This document shows, piece by piece, positions 8,578-18,012 of a DNA stretch of 52,363 nucleotides; the first letter of the stretch is position 1, and each line of letters starts with the position of its first letter. The stretch comes from an uncultured Salinimicrobium sp. GTDB taxonomy: Bacteria; Bacteroidota; Bacteroidia; Flavobacteriales; Flavobacteriaceae. Made by a program: the position numbers and the translations under genes. The DNA lies in NCBI GenBank assembly GCA_946887075.1, contig CAMPKA010000022.1, positions 1-52,363 of the forward strand, read 5' to 3'. The notes under the pieces are model-generated. The model was not told the DNA's origin. It did not search any database and was given only the letters and a program-made list of their open reading frames with translations.

Positions 8578-9402
8578 CTAAAGCGAAGTGATGGTCTCCC
8601 GAATTCTGGTCAGGTTAGACAGCAGCCCCTCCAGGTATTGGATATCCAGCATATTTGCCCCATCGCTTTTCGCGGTGGAGGGATCAAAATGAGTTTCTAT
8701 AAAGATACCGTCAGCTCCGGTTGCGATTCCGGCCCGGGCAATGGTTTCGATCATGTCAGGCCTTCCCCCCGTAACACCGCTGCTCTGGTTCGGCTGCTGA
8801 AGAGAATGGGTCACGTCAAGAACGGTCGGTGCAAATTGCCTCATTGTGGGAATCCCCCTGAAGTCGACGATCATGTCCTGGTATCCGAACATGGTTCCTC
8901 TGTCCGTGATGATCACCTGGTCATTCTTACAGTCCCTGACCTTGGTTACGGCGTGTTTCATGCTTTCGGGACTCATAAATTGCCCCTTTTTCAGGTTGAC
9001 CACTTTTCCGGTTTCTGCGGCTGCCACCACCAGGTCGGTCTGGCGGACCAGGAATGCGGGAATCTGCAGAACGTCCACGTACTGTGCTGCCATTGCTGCA
9101 TCCGAGATTTCATGAATATCGGTCACAGTGGGAATATCAAAGGTCTCTGAGACTTTTCGCAGGATCTTCAGTGCCTTCTCGTCACCGATTCCGGTAAAGC
9201 TATCAATACGGCTCCGGTTTGCCTTTTTAAAGGATCCCTTGAATATATAGGGTATCTGAAGATGATCCGTGATGCGGGTTATGGTCTCTGCGATTCTCAG
9301 CGCCATATCCTCCCCCTCAATGGCACAGGGTCCGGCCAACAAAAAGAAATTATTCGAATTCTGATGCTTTATTCTCGGAATCTTCTCCAGCTTCATTTCC
9401 AT
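8578..9402 (-). CDS. kdsA: 3-deoxy-8-phosphooctulonate (KDO 8-P) synthase
   Basis: This cytosolic enzyme joins phosphoenolpyruvate and arabinose 5-phosphate to make KDO 8-phosphate for lipopolysaccharide. Family signatures are FLLAGPCAIEG near the N-terminus, IFKGSFKKANRSRIDSFTG, LQIPAFLVRQTDL, VNLKKGQFMSP, ITDRGTMFGY and the C-terminal FIETHFDPSTAKSDG. The 274-aa length is normal. A TTG at 9414 could extend the frame by four codons, but it lies inside the -7 promoter element, so ATG at 9402 (or 9396) is the more likely start. It is convergent with the TPR gene. Confidence 0.93.
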   Translation of the reverse strand: MEMKLEKIPRIKHQNSNNFFLLAGPCAIEGEDMALRIAETITRITDHLQIPYIFKGSFKKANRSRIDSFTGIGDEKALKILRKVSETFDIPTVTDIHEISDAAMAAQYVDVLQIPAFLVRQTDLVVAAAETGKVVNLKKGQFMSPESMKHAVTKVRDCKNDQVIITDRGTMFGYQDMIVDFRGIPTMRQFAPTVLDVTHSLQQPNQSSGVTGGRPDMIETIARAGIATGADGIFIETHFDPSTAKSDGANMLDIQYLEGLLSNLTRIRETITSL

Positions 9403-9411
9403 GTTTTGAAG

Positions 9412-9419
9412 CAAAGATA
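9412..9419 (-). promoter_or_regulatory. promoter -7 element, TATCTTTG, for kdsA
   Basis: An exact TAnnTTTG match on the minus strand. Its last base is 9 bp before the chosen ATG, so the transcript would have an extremely short leader or none. It overlaps the alternative TTG start and argues against it. Confidence 0.5.
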
Positions 9420-9435
9420 CTTTTTTTGATGATTA

Positions 9436-10017
9436 TTAATCCTCTCGAACATTCCCCATTCCATTCTCTGTCTGGTTCTCGTTAAGCGGAGGCTGGAGTT
9501 CGAATCCCATGGCACGAATGATCGTATTGTTATCGTAGTAGAAATGCGCCTGAGAAACCTTGTCTCCCTCGAATTTCAAGGCGACGTGGTATGGAAAGGT
9601 GATGGTTTCCCCGTTGGGGTAGGAGAGCGTATTCTCTCCCCAGTGAAGGACCCAGTTCCCCTGTCGGGGACCTTCGGGCAAAGTAACTGAGAGCCAGGTT
9701 CCGGGATCGGTGAGCAAAGGAGAGGCAGTTTCCCGTCCTTTTTGCCAGTATTCCAGGGCTTCCTCTACGGTCAGGCTGTCAAAGCTACCGAGATTATAAA
9801 AATAGGCATCCGGGGTGACGTGATTTCTGATGACGTCCCAGTCTCCGGACTCATAAGCCTGTACGGTTTTCTTGGCTATCTCCATAGCCAGTTCCTCTTC
9901 AGGAAATTCCTGGGTGAGCTGTCCGTCGACCTGGGCAGAGGCAGAAGTGAAACAGAACAGCATGAGGAGCAATACGCTCAGGGCTCTTCTTAAGATTTTC
10001 AATGTTTTGGTTTCCAT
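9436..10017 (-). CDS. secreted NTF2-like (SnoaL-fold) protein
   Basis: The 193-aa product has a Sec signal peptide (ILRRALSVLLLMLFCFTSASAQ, residues ~6-27, likely cut after ASA). The rest resembles the NTF2-like/SnoaL fold: an N-terminal helix (ETVQAYESGDWDVIRNHVTPDA-like motif, here VQAYESGDWDVIRNHV), then beta strands (HVALKFEGDKVSQAHFYYDN). Proteins of this fold bind or isomerise small molecules, but no catalytic residues can be assigned here. ATG at 10017 is preferred over a TTG two codons earlier. It is upstream of kdsA on the same strand, but kdsA appears to have its own promoter. Confidence 0.75.
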   Translation of the reverse strand: METKTLKILRRALSVLLLMLFCFTSASAQVDGQLTQEFPEEELAMEIAKKTVQAYESGDWDVIRNHVTPDAYFYNLGSFDSLTVEEALEYWQKGRETASPLLTDPGTWLSVTLPEGPRQGNWVLHWGENTLSYPNGETITFPYHVALKFEGDKVSQAHFYYDNNTIIRAMGFELQPPLNENQTENGMGNVRED

Positions 10018-10281
10018 GATCAAAATATTTTAGGTTTTCATGTAAAATTCTGGAGGCTAGTCTGTTGAAGATAAGAAAAATTGAGGATTTCTGAAAGTAA
10101 TTCGGCTACAATATGCAACAGGAGAGAAGAGGACTCCACCAAGTACGATCCGTATATAAACGCACTTCCTGCGAGTCCTGCTCCGTAACAAATTGATGTT
10201 TTTGGAAATGAGGGGGTTATAGCAGTTTTTCAGGGGACTTAAATTCGTATTGAGGTGTGATTTATTCGGGAAAAATAAACG

Positions 10282-10289
10282 TACCTTTG
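10282..10289 (+). promoter_or_regulatory. promoter -7 element, TACCTTTG, for typA
   Basis: An exact TAnnTTTG match 24 bp before the typA ATG. No gene is seen in the preceding 260 bp. Confidence 0.6.
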
Positions 10290-10313
10290 CAGCCTTAAAA
10301 AATCAGGCTTCGT

Positions 10314-12113
10314 ATGACAGCTATAAAGAACATCGCAATTATTGCCCACGTTGACCACGGAAAGACCACCCTGGTAGACAAGATCATGTATCATTGCCAG
10401 CTATTCCGGGAAAACGAGAACACCGGGGATCTTATTCTGGACAACAATGACCTCGAACGGGAAAGGGGGATAACGATTACCTCCAAAAACGTTTCCGTGG
10501 TGTACAAGGATACCAAGATCAACATCATAGATACTCCCGGTCACGCCGATTTCGGAGGAGAGGTGGAGCGTGTGCTGAACATGGCTGACGGGGTCCTGCT
10601 CCTGGTGGATGCTTTCGAGGGTCCAATGCCACAGACGAGATTTGTATTGCAGAAGGCTATTGATCTGGGTCTGAAACCCTGTGTGGTTGTAAACAAGGTG
10701 GATAAGGAAAACTGTACCCCCGAGGAAGTACACGAAAAGGTTTTTGACCTGATGTTCGAACTCGGTGCCGAGGAATGGCAGCTGGATTTCCCGACGGTTT
10801 ATGGATCTGCCAAGAATAATTGGATGAGTGATGACTGGAAAAAGCCGACAGAAAGCATAGAGCCTCTCTTAGATATGGTGATCGAACACATCCCTTCACC
10901 GAAGATAGAGGAAGGGACGCCCCAGATGCTGATCACCTCCCTTGATTTTTCCTCCTTTACAGGAAGGATTGCCATCGGTCGTTTACAAAGAGGGGTACTC
11001 CGCGAAGGGATGCCTGTTTCTCTGGTTAAGCGAGATGGCAGTGTCAAGAAAACCAGGATAAAGGAGCTGCATACTTTCGAGGGGCTTGGAAGAAGAAAAG
11101 TCGAAGAAGTCCAGGCGGGGGATATCTGTGCTCTGGTCGGGATAGAAGGATTTGAGATAGGGGATACCGTGGCCGATTTTGAAAATCCCCAGGGTCTTAA
11201 GACCATCGCTATCGATGAGCCTACTATGAGCATGCTCTTTACGATCAATGACTCTCCCTTCTTCGGAAAGGATGGGAAATACGTTACCTCAAGGCACATA
11301 AAGGACCGGCTTATGAAGGAGCTGGAAAAGAATCTTGCACTGAGAGTTGAGGAGACCGACAGTGCTGACAAGTTCATGGTGTACGGAAGAGGGGTTCTTC
11401 ACCTTTCCGTCCTTATCGAGACCATGCGCAGGGAAGGGTATGAACTCCAGATAGGGCAACCTCAGGTGATCATCAAGGAAATTGACGGTGTTAAATGTGA
11501 ACCCGTAGAGGAGCTGACCATTGACCTTCCGGAGGATGTTTCTGGAAAGGCTGTTGAAATGGTCACCATCAGAAAGGGAGAGATGCTCAGCATGGAATCC
11601 CGTGGAGAGCGTATGCACATCCGTTTTATCATCCCTTCAAGAGGAATCATCGGTCTGCGAAACCAGCTCCTGACGGCCACGGCCGGGGAGGCTATCATGG
11701 CACACCGATATAAAGAGTACCAGCCCCTTAAAGGAGGAATTCCGGAGCGTCAGAACGGCTCTCTGGTCTCGATGGAAAAAGGAAAAGCGATTCCTTATTC
11801 CATTGATAAATTACAGGACAGGGGCAAGTTCTTTGTTGATCCGGGTGAGGACATCTACGAAGGGCAGGTGATCGGGGAGAACTCCCGGCAGGATGATATG
11901 GTGGTGAACATCACCAAGACCAAGAAACTCTCCAACGTAAGATCCTCAGGGGCTGATGAGAAAGCCAAGATCGTACCCGCGATCAAGTTTTCTCTTGAAG
12001 AGGCCCTGGAGTATATCCAGAAGGACGAATATGTTGAGGTCACTCCCAAACATCTCAGGATCCGGAAGATCTATTTAACAGAGAATGAGCGAAAGAGAAA
12101 TAAAGCAAACTAA
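10314..12113 (+). CDS. typA: ribosome-associated GTPase TypA/BipA
   Basis: This translational GTPase of the EF-G family binds the ribosome and affects assembly and stress responses. The G motifs are clear: [10 protein letters not shown] (G1), RERGITI (G2), [12 protein letters not shown] (G3) and NKVDKE (G4). A domain 2 barrel, EF-G-like domains and the family-specific C-terminal domain with [20 protein letters not shown] and [11 protein letters not shown] follow. The 599-aa length matches the family. It is a single gene with its own promoter element. Confidence 0.96.
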   Translation: MTAIKNIAIIAHVDHGKTTLVDKIMYHCQLFRENENTGDLILDNNDLERERGITITSKNVSVVYKDTKINIIDTPGHADFGGEVERVLNMADGVLLLVDAFEGPMPQTRFVLQKAIDLGLKPCVVVNKVDKENCTPEEVHEKVFDLMFELGAEEWQLDFPTVYGSAKNNWMSDDWKKPTESIEPLLDMVIEHIPSPKIEEGTPQMLITSLDFSSFTGRIAIGRLQRGVLREGMPVSLVKRDGSVKKTRIKELHTFEGLGRRKVEEVQAGDICALVGIEGFEIGDTVADFENPQGLKTIAIDEPTMSMLFTINDSPFFGKDGKYVTSRHIKDRLMKELEKNLALRVEETDSADKFMVYGRGVLHLSVLIETMRREGYELQIGQPQVIIKEIDGVKCEPVEELTIDLPEDVSGKAVEMVTIRKGEMLSMESRGERMHIRFIIPSRGIIGLRNQLLTATAGEAIMAHRYKEYQPLKGGIPERQNGSLVSMEKGKAIPYSIDKLQDRGKFFVDPGEDIYEGQVIGENSRQDDMVVNITKTKKLSNVRSSGADEKAKIVPAIKFSLEEALEYIQKDEYVEVTPKHLRIRKIYLTENERKRNKAN

Positions 12114-12126
12114 ACTTTAAAATTCA

Positions 12127-12160
12127 AAGGGGCTCGTCGAGTATTGTTCTGCGGGCCCTT
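12127..12160 (+). terminator. possible terminator after typA
   Basis: AAGGG-CTCG can pair with CGGG-CCCTT around a 14-base loop (with one bulged base), followed by a T/C-rich stretch. The stem is imperfect. Confidence 0.35.
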
Positions 12161-12174
12161 CTGCATCTTAAAAA

Positions 12175-12408
12175 ATGGAAATCCTTGGTATCTCCTATAT
12201 TGAATGGACCGGCTACGCCGCCTCTCTGTTTGTCCTGCTGTCCTTTCTGATGCGCAACATCAGGACCCTGCGCTATGTCAATACGGTAGGATGCCTGTTT
12301 TTTGTGATCTATGGGTTCTTTCTGGAATCCTGGCCGGTGATTATCACCAATGTAGCCATAGTGCTAGTCAACCTTTACTATCTCTTTATCAATGTCAAAA
12401 AGCCATAG
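12175..12408 (+). CDS. small YgjV-like integral membrane protein
   Basis: The 77-aa product (start MEILGISYIEWTGYAASLF) has three hydrophobic segments at about 10-24, 35-52 and 54-73 with a basic loop (MRNIRTLRYVN). This resembles the YgjV/SemiSWEET-like small membrane proteins, three-helix units that form dimers in the SemiSWEET case. No substrate can be named. It lies 61 bp after typA on the same strand, after a weak hairpin. Confidence 0.65.
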   Translation: MEILGISYIEWTGYAASLFVLLSFLMRNIRTLRYVNTVGCLFFVIYGFFLESWPVIITNVAIVLVNLYYLFINVKKP

Positions 12409-12499
12409 GCACCCAAATCCGCATGAATTGGTTGAGGTAAAGGCAAAAAAACCGCTGACATCCTGATTGTTAATTATTTTATAATTAGCTTTCAAAACC

Positions 12500-12507
12500 T
12501 ATATTTG
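12500..12507 (+). promoter_or_regulatory. promoter -7 element, TATATTTG, for the polysaccharide export operon
   Basis: An exact TAnnTTTG match 20 bp before the ATG of the Wza-like gene. The 90 bp upstream are AT-rich. It likely drives the wza-wzc-gmd-fcl group. Confidence 0.6.
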
Positions 12508-12527
12508 TCTTACCCATAAATCTCTGC

Positions 12528-13316
12528 ATGAGCGTTAGAAATATTGTTGGTATCCTTTATCTTCTTGTTATGGTAACCTCGTGTGTACCCACAAAGAGGC
12601 TGAAATATCTTCAGGAGGAAGAGGGAGCTACTGACAGCCTGATCAGTATTGAAAGGATTCATAAGCCTTACAGGGTCCAGGTCAATGACCTGCTGAGCAT
12701 ACGGGTAAAAGCACTGGATCAGCAACTGGTGGGGATGTTCAATCCCATAGGCGAGGGAAATCCCAACGCCACAGGGGAGGAGCGGTTGTACTATGATGGT
12801 TTTCTGGTGGACGAAGAAGGAAACATACGGGTTCCGACCTTAGGAGAGGTTTACGTGCTGGGGCTGACGGTAGAGGAGATCAGGGAAAAGATCAAGAACA
12901 AGCTCTTGGAGAACTACTTCAAGAACGAAGCGAATATTTTTGTTACGGTGAAGCTTGCCGGAATCCGGTATACCACCATCGGGGAGATCGGAGCCGGCAG
13001 CCAGGTGATCTATAAGGAACAGGTCACCATTATGGAAGCTATTGCCAATGCAGGAGACATAACGGAATACGGAGACAGGACCAATGTAGTGATTGTCCGC
13101 CAGTATCCCGGAGGAGAGAAGAGACATCATATTGATCTGACCAGCATAGACGCGATGCGGTCGCCTTATTACTATATTCAGCCAAATGATCTGATCATAG
13201 TAAATCCGCTGCCCCAGAAGGCACTCGGACTTGGCACCACTGGCTTATCCGCCTTTCAGACCGTCACGTCCATTCTGGCTTTGATCACCACCTCGGTTTT
13301 GATTTTTACACGATGA
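12528..13316 (+). CDS. Wza-type polysaccharide export outer-membrane lipoprotein
   Basis: The 262-aa protein has a lipoprotein signal (IVGILYLLVMVTSC, lipidated Cys at ~19). A Poly_export (PES) domain follows at about 48-150 (YRVQVNDLLSIRVKALD, then GNIRVPTLGEVYVLGLT), then an SLBB domain (YTTIGEIGAGSQVIYKEQVTIMEA). A hydrophobic C-terminus (VTSILALITTSVLIFT) may span the membrane, as in the Bacteroidota form of Wza. It forms the outer-membrane channel for surface polysaccharide with the Wzc-like protein encoded 3 bp downstream. Confidence 0.9.
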   Translation: MSVRNIVGILYLLVMVTSCVPTKRLKYLQEEEGATDSLISIERIHKPYRVQVNDLLSIRVKALDQQLVGMFNPIGEGNPNATGEERLYYDGFLVDEEGNIRVPTLGEVYVLGLTVEEIREKIKNKLLENYFKNEANIFVTVKLAGIRYTTIGEIGAGSQVIYKEQVTIMEAIANAGDITEYGDRTNVVIVRQYPGGEKRHHIDLTSIDAMRSPYYYIQPNDLIIVNPLPQKALGLGTTGLSAFQTVTSILALITTSVLIFTR

Positions 13317-13319
13317 CGC

Positions 13320-15788
13320 ATGGCACATGAAGATGATCACATTTCAGACGTAGGCTCTACCTTTGACTTCAAAGGTTTTGTCCTCAAGGTATTCAGTTAC
13401 TGGCAGCTCATACTGGTCTCCATAGCGATCAGTCTGGGAGTGGCTTATTACAATAACGTTCGTAAACTTCCAGTATATCGGCTTGGGAATTCCATCTCAA
13501 TCAAGGATGATCAGAATCCTTTCTTTACCAGCAATACAAGTCTGACCTTCAACTGGGGTGGGACTTCTGACAAGGTTAATACGGCCATCACCATCCTGCG
13601 TTCCCGAACGCACAATGAGGAGGTCGTAGAACGTCTCCAGTATTATATCGGGTATCAGCAGGATGGGGAATACCAGAGGGTGAATGCCTATGGTTTTACA
13701 CCTTTCGAACTGGTAGCGGATTCGGCTGCTTTTCAGGCTCAGGGACGAACTTTTACAGTCCGGTTCAAGGACCCTGAAACCTTTACACTTACCACGAATT
13801 TTCCCGGGACCAGTACGCCGGTCTTCAATTACCATACGAAGGAGTCTTCCTCTGTTGTGGTGGAGGAAGGGGAATTCAGCAGGGAGTATAAACTGGAGGA
13901 ACCCGTTGAACTTCCGTTTTTTAGCGGGACCTTCGTTCCTACGGATGTAGCACCCCAGATCGGGAAACCCTACTATGTCAGTTTCAAGCATTTTGACGGG
14001 ACGGTAGGCAGATGGCAGAGCATTTCCGTGGCTACCCAGGAGCAGGGTTCGTCAGTGGTAAATCTTTCCCTAGTAGGAGATAATAAAGCGGAAATAGTCG
14101 ATTATCTCAATGGCACCGTCCGGGTGCTGAGTGAGAATATGCTCGAGCGGAAAAACCTGTTCGCCACCAAGACGATCCGGTTTATAGACAGCAGCCTGGC
14201 AGCCAAATCCAGGGAACTCCAGAACGTGGAGGAGGAGTTGAACGCCTTCAGGAACGAAAATCAGGTGGTGGACCTGAGCGCGGAGACCAGTCAGCTGAAC
14301 TCCAAGTTGGTTTCCATGGATGTGCGTAAGGAGGAAATAGCCAGACAGCTGGCCTACTACAATACCTTAGAGGATTACCTGAGAACGCATCAGGATTATT
14401 CCAACGTTCCCGCCCCTTCAGTGGCAGGGATCAGCGAGGGGAGTATCGTCAGCGGAGTGGGGAGGATCCTCAGTCTGGCTGAGGAAAGAAAAAAGTACCA
14501 GTATTCCCTAAAGGAGAATTCTCCCATATTCGATGATATCGACAGGCAGATCAATGCGGTCAAGGCTGTGCTACTGGAGAATATGGATTCTTCTCAAAGG
14601 CTTTTGAGAAATGAACTGGAAGATGTCAACAGGGATATTGCCACTGCAGAAGCGAAGATTAGGACGCTCCCCAAAGAGGAACAGGACCTGCTAAAGATTC
14701 AGCGAAAATACTCCCTCAGTGAAAAGACCTATAACATGTTCCTCGAGAAGAGGAGCGAAGCCGGACTGATCAAAGCAGCGAATGTGAGCGATGTCCTGGT
14801 GATCGACACCGCCAAGGATACCGGTGGGGGCCAGATCGGACCTAATACGCAGCTCAACTACGTCATGGCACTTATGGTAGGGGGAATGATTCCGCTTACT
14901 TTCGTCTTCCTTCTGGTCTTCATGAATACCAACGTGCACAATGCCCAGGAGGTGACCCGCTTATCTCCCATCCCGATTCTGGGAATGATCGGCAAGAGCC
15001 GGATGAATACCAATCTTGCAGTCTTTAAAAAACCAAAGTCAGCAATCGCGGAAGGGTTCAGAGGACTGAGATCCAGCCTCCAGTTCATGTATAAAAAGCA
15101 GGGCGTAACGGGTTCAAAGACAGTGCTGATAACCTCCTCGGTTTCAGGAGAGGGAAAGACTTTCTGCGCTATGAACCTGGCTACAGTCTTTGCACTAAGT
15201 GAAAAGAAGACCGTGATATTAGGTGCCGACCTTCGAAAACCTAAGATCTTTGACGACTTTGGGGTGAATAACGACAAAGGAGTGGTGAACTTCCTCATCG
15301 GGCAGGAAAAAGTGGATGACGTCATTCAAAAGACCGAAGTTCCATATCTCGATGTTATTCCGGCGGGTCCGATTCCACCGAATCCCTCTGAGCTCCTGAT
15401 GAATGAAAATATGGAACTCCTGATGAAGGAGCTAAAGGAGCGATACGATTATATCGTGATGGATACCCCTCCTGTGGGGGTAGTTGCCGATGCGCTGAAC
15501 CTGATCAAGTATGCGGATGCCACGCTATATCTCATCCGTCAGGACTATACCAAACGCGGTATGCTTGAGGTGATCAATGAGAAATACAACAAAGGTGAGG
15601 TCAAGAATATCAGTTTTGTACTCAACCATTTTGTCCATCGGGCTAAATATGGCTATGGTTACGGCTATGGTTACGGGTATGGCTATGGTTACGGGTACGG
15701 GCGGTATGGTAAAGGCTACGGAGAGGATGCCACCACCCGGGGGAAGATGAAAAAGAGGTGGAGAGAGGTTATGAGGAACTTTGAATAG
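13320..15788 (+). CDS. Wzc-type polysaccharide co-polymerase / tyrosine autokinase
   Basis: The 822-aa inner-membrane protein controls polymer length and export with the Wza-like protein. It has an N-terminal Wzz segment with a first membrane helix (YWQLILVSIAISLGVAYY), a long coiled-coil periplasmic part (about 275-480), a second helix (about 520-540) and a cytoplasmic BY-kinase domain. The kinase shows Walker A SGEGKT at 609-614, Walker A' (ILGADLRKP) and Walker B (YDYIVMDTPP). The tail has a run of alternating Tyr-Gly (11 tyrosines), the expected autophosphorylation cluster. Length fits Flavobacteriaceae homologues. Confidence 0.93.
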   Translation: MAHEDDHISDVGSTFDFKGFVLKVFSYWQLILVSIAISLGVAYYNNVRKLPVYRLGNSISIKDDQNPFFTSNTSLTFNWGGTSDKVNTAITILRSRTHNEEVVERLQYYIGYQQDGEYQRVNAYGFTPFELVADSAAFQAQGRTFTVRFKDPETFTLTTNFPGTSTPVFNYHTKESSSVVVEEGEFSREYKLEEPVELPFFSGTFVPTDVAPQIGKPYYVSFKHFDGTVGRWQSISVATQEQGSSVVNLSLVGDNKAEIVDYLNGTVRVLSENMLERKNLFATKTIRFIDSSLAAKSRELQNVEEELNAFRNENQVVDLSAETSQLNSKLVSMDVRKEEIARQLAYYNTLEDYLRTHQDYSNVPAPSVAGISEGSIVSGVGRILSLAEERKKYQYSLKENSPIFDDIDRQINAVKAVLLENMDSSQRLLRNELEDVNRDIATAEAKIRTLPKEEQDLLKIQRKYSLSEKTYNMFLEKRSEAGLIKAANVSDVLVIDTAKDTGGGQIGPNTQLNYVMALMVGGMIPLTFVFLLVFMNTNVHNAQEVTRLSPIPILGMIGKSRMNTNLAVFKKPKSAIAEGFRGLRSSLQFMYKKQGVTGSKTVLITSSVSGEGKTFCAMNLATVFALSEKKTVILGADLRKPKIFDDFGVNNDKGVVNFLIGQEKVDDVIQKTEVPYLDVIPAGPIPPNPSELLMNENMELLMKELKERYDYIVMDTPPVGVVADALNLIKYADATLYLIRQDYTKRGMLEVINEKYNKGEVKNISFVLNHFVHRAKYGYGYGYGYGYGYGYGYGRYGKGYGEDATTRGKMKKRWREVMRNFE
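15648..15720 (+). repeat. Tyr-Gly coding repeat in the Wzc tail
   Basis: A run of near-identical 6-bp units (TAYGGN) encodes about nine consecutive Tyr-Gly pairs, then RYG and GYG. Longer identical blocks such as GGCTATGGTTAC occur three times. Gain or loss of whole units would keep the frame and change the number of phosphorylatable tyrosines. Confidence 0.8.
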
Positions 15789-15845
15789 AATTTCCTTATG
15801 CAAACTCTGCTCCCCCGCGAAGGCTGCAACGCATAAAAACGACAC

Positions 15846-16961
15846 ATGAAAACTGCCCTAATAACGGGAATAACAGGCCAGGACGGCGCATATTTAGCTG
15901 AATTCCTACTGAAAAAGGGGTATGTGGTCCATGGTATAAAAAGGAGGTCCTCCCTCTTTAATACAGAAAGAATAGATCATCTCTATCAGGACCCTCACGA
16001 GGCGGATATCAGATTCAAATTGCACTACGGGGATCTCAGCGATTCCATGAACCTCACGCGGATTATCCAGGAAGTCCAGCCCGATGAAATATATAACCTG
16101 GGAGCCATGTCCCATGTTAAGGTAAGTTTTGATACTCCCGAATATACAGCCAATGTCGATGGGATTGGAACACTGAGGATCCTGGAAGCTGTCCGGCTGT
16201 TGGGCCTCATCAGGAAGACAAAGATTTATCAGGCCTCCACCTCCGAACTGTACGGAATGGTTCAGCAAGTACCGCAGAACGAAAAGACGCCGTTTTATCC
16301 CAGGAGCCCTTATGGGGTAGCAAAACTTTATGCCTACTGGATCACAGTGAATTACAGGGAGGCCTATGGAATGTTTGCCTGTAATGGAATACTCTTCAAC
16401 CATGAATCCCCAATAAGAGGGGAGACCTTTGTGACCCGGAAGATCACCCGGGCGGTTGCCAAAATTGCGCTAGGCTTACAACAGACCTTTTTCCTTGGAA
16501 ACCTGAACGCCAAAAGAGACTGGGGTCATGCCAGGGATTACGTAGAAGCGATGTGGCTGATGTTGCAACAAGAAGAACCGGAAGATTTTGTGATTGCAAC
16601 GGGACAGACCACAACGGTGCGTGAACTGGTGCAGCTCGCATTTGGATATGCTGGAATAGAACTCACTTTTACAGGGAAGGGGGAAATGGAAACGGCATCT
16701 GTAAAGTTCTGCCAGAATCCGGAGTTTCAAATCCCTGCTGGTACGACCGTATTGAAAGTAGATCCCGCTTATCACCGACCGACGGAAGTTGATTTATTGG
16801 TAGGAGATGCTACTAAATGTCAGGAAGTCCTTAAATGGAAGCCAAGGCATACTTTAAAGGAACTGATCGAGGAAATGGTTGAGGCAGATATTGAACTTTT
16901 CAGAAGAGAAAAGTATCTCAGGGATGGAGGTCATCAAACTTTGGATTACAACGATCTTTAG
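15846..16961 (+). CDS. gmd: GDP-mannose 4,6-dehydratase
   Basis: This enzyme converts GDP-D-mannose to GDP-4-keto-6-deoxymannose, the first step to GDP-L-fucose. It is an extended short-chain dehydrogenase of 371 aa. The NADP-binding motif is [15 protein letters not shown] at the N-terminus, followed by [16 protein letters not shown], the catalytic STSELYG, and YxxxK in [27 protein letters not shown] and [14 protein letters not shown] are family signatures. Its stop overlaps the GTG start of the next gene by one base. Confidence 0.96.
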   Translation: MKTALITGITGQDGAYLAEFLLKKGYVVHGIKRRSSLFNTERIDHLYQDPHEADIRFKLHYGDLSDSMNLTRIIQEVQPDEIYNLGAMSHVKVSFDTPEYTANVDGIGTLRILEAVRLLGLIRKTKIYQASTSELYGMVQQVPQNEKTPFYPRSPYGVAKLYAYWITVNYREAYGMFACNGILFNHESPIRGETFVTRKITRAVAKIALGLQQTFFLGNLNAKRDWGHARDYVEAMWLMLQQEEPEDFVIATGQTTTVRELVQLAFGYAGIELTFTGKGEMETASVKFCQNPEFQIPAGTTVLKVDPAYHRPTEVDLLVGDATKCQEVLKWKPRHTLKELIEEMVEADIELFRREKYLRDGGHQTLDYNDL

Positions 16962-17887
16962 TGGAGAAAGGGGACAAAATATACGTTGCAGGTCATTCGG
17001 GAATGGTCGGTTCCGCATTGGTCAGGCTGTTAAAAAGAGAGGGTTTCCAAAACCTGATTGTTCGAACTTCGAAGGAGCTTGATCTTAGAAGCCAGGACGC
17101 GGTTGAGCATTTCTTTGAATTGGAAAAACCGGATTACGTTTTTCTTGCGGCGGCGAAAGTAGGGGGAATAGCAGCTAACGACACCTACCGAGGTCAGTTC
17201 CTGTATGAGAACCTGATGATTCAGAACAATGTTATCCATCAGAGCTATGTTCAAAAGGTGAAAAAGCTCCTCTTCCTGGCTTCCTCCTGCATTTATCCGA
17301 AGTTAGCTCCCCAACCGATTAGAGAAGAGTATTTGCTGACCGGAGCTTTGGAACCTACAAACGAGCCCTATGCAATAGCCAAGATAGCAGGTTTGAAAAT
17401 GTGTGAAAGCTACAATCGCCAATACGGCTGCAACTTTATTTCAGTCATGCCCACGAACTTGTATGGACCGAATGATAACTATGATCTTGATACGGCTCAC
17501 GTGCTCCCAGCCTTGATCCGGAAATTCAGTGAGGCCACGAGAGCAGGAGCGGAAGAGGTTATTGTCTGGGGAAGCGGACAGCCCAGAAGGGAGTTTCTTC
17601 ACGTGGATGATTTAGCTGCTGCCTGTCTCCATTTGATGCAGGCCTATAACGGGAATATCAGCGTCAATATCGGTACGGGCAAGGACGTTTCAATAAGAGA
17701 ACTGGCAGAAAGTATTGCTGAAGTAGCCGGTTACAGTGGAAAAATTATCTTCGATCGATCCAGACCCGACGGTACCCCTAGAAAGCTGCTGGATGTATCC
17801 CTTGCTCATAAGGTGGGTTGGAGGCATACTATAGAACTTCCGGTCGGATTGGAGCGGGTTTACCGGGAATTTTCCGAGAGCAGATAA
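16961..17887 (+). CDS. fcl: GDP-L-fucose synthase
   Basis: This 308-aa epimerase/reductase turns GDP-4-keto-6-deoxymannose into GDP-L-fucose. Motifs are the Rossmann [26 protein letters not shown], the YxxxK in [15 protein letters not shown], and [16 protein letters not shown]. It starts at GTG 16961, sharing one base with the gmd stop, so the two are translationally coupled. Together they supply GDP-L-fucose to the surface polysaccharide. It is the last plus-strand gene before the fructan locus. Confidence 0.95.
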   Translation: MEKGDKIYVAGHSGMVGSALVRLLKREGFQNLIVRTSKELDLRSQDAVEHFFELEKPDYVFLAAAKVGGIAANDTYRGQFLYENLMIQNNVIHQSYVQKVKKLLFLASSCIYPKLAPQPIREEYLLTGALEPTNEPYAIAKIAGLKMCESYNRQYGCNFISVMPTNLYGPNDNYDLDTAHVLPALIRKFSEATRAGAEEVIVWGSGQPRREFLHVDDLAAACLHLMQAYNGNISVNIGTGKDVSIRELAESIAEVAGYSGKIIFDRSRPDGTPRKLLDVSLAHKVGWRHTIELPVGLERVYREFSESR

Positions 17888-17911
17888 AGTAGCGGTTCCT
17901 TTCCTTATTGG

Positions 17912-17962
17912 AAACCTTAGATAAGGTTTGGCCTTTCAGGAGACTGAAACTGAACTTTTTTT
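17912..17962 (+). terminator. tandem hairpins / terminator after fcl
   Basis: An 8-bp perfect stem (AAACCTTA/TAAGGTTT, loop GA) is followed by a 6-bp stem (TTTCAG/CTGAAA, loop GAGA) and a run of seven Ts. It sits between the convergent fcl and fructokinase genes. Confidence 0.5.
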
Positions 17963-18012
17963 GGATTGACCGATCTCATCCTATTACTTCTTCTGGAACA
18001 GATTTAAAACGG

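Noticed and set aside
10120..10210. A 27-codon frame (start MQQERRG, with CESC)
   Set aside because: Too short, without supporting context; nothing else marks it as coding.
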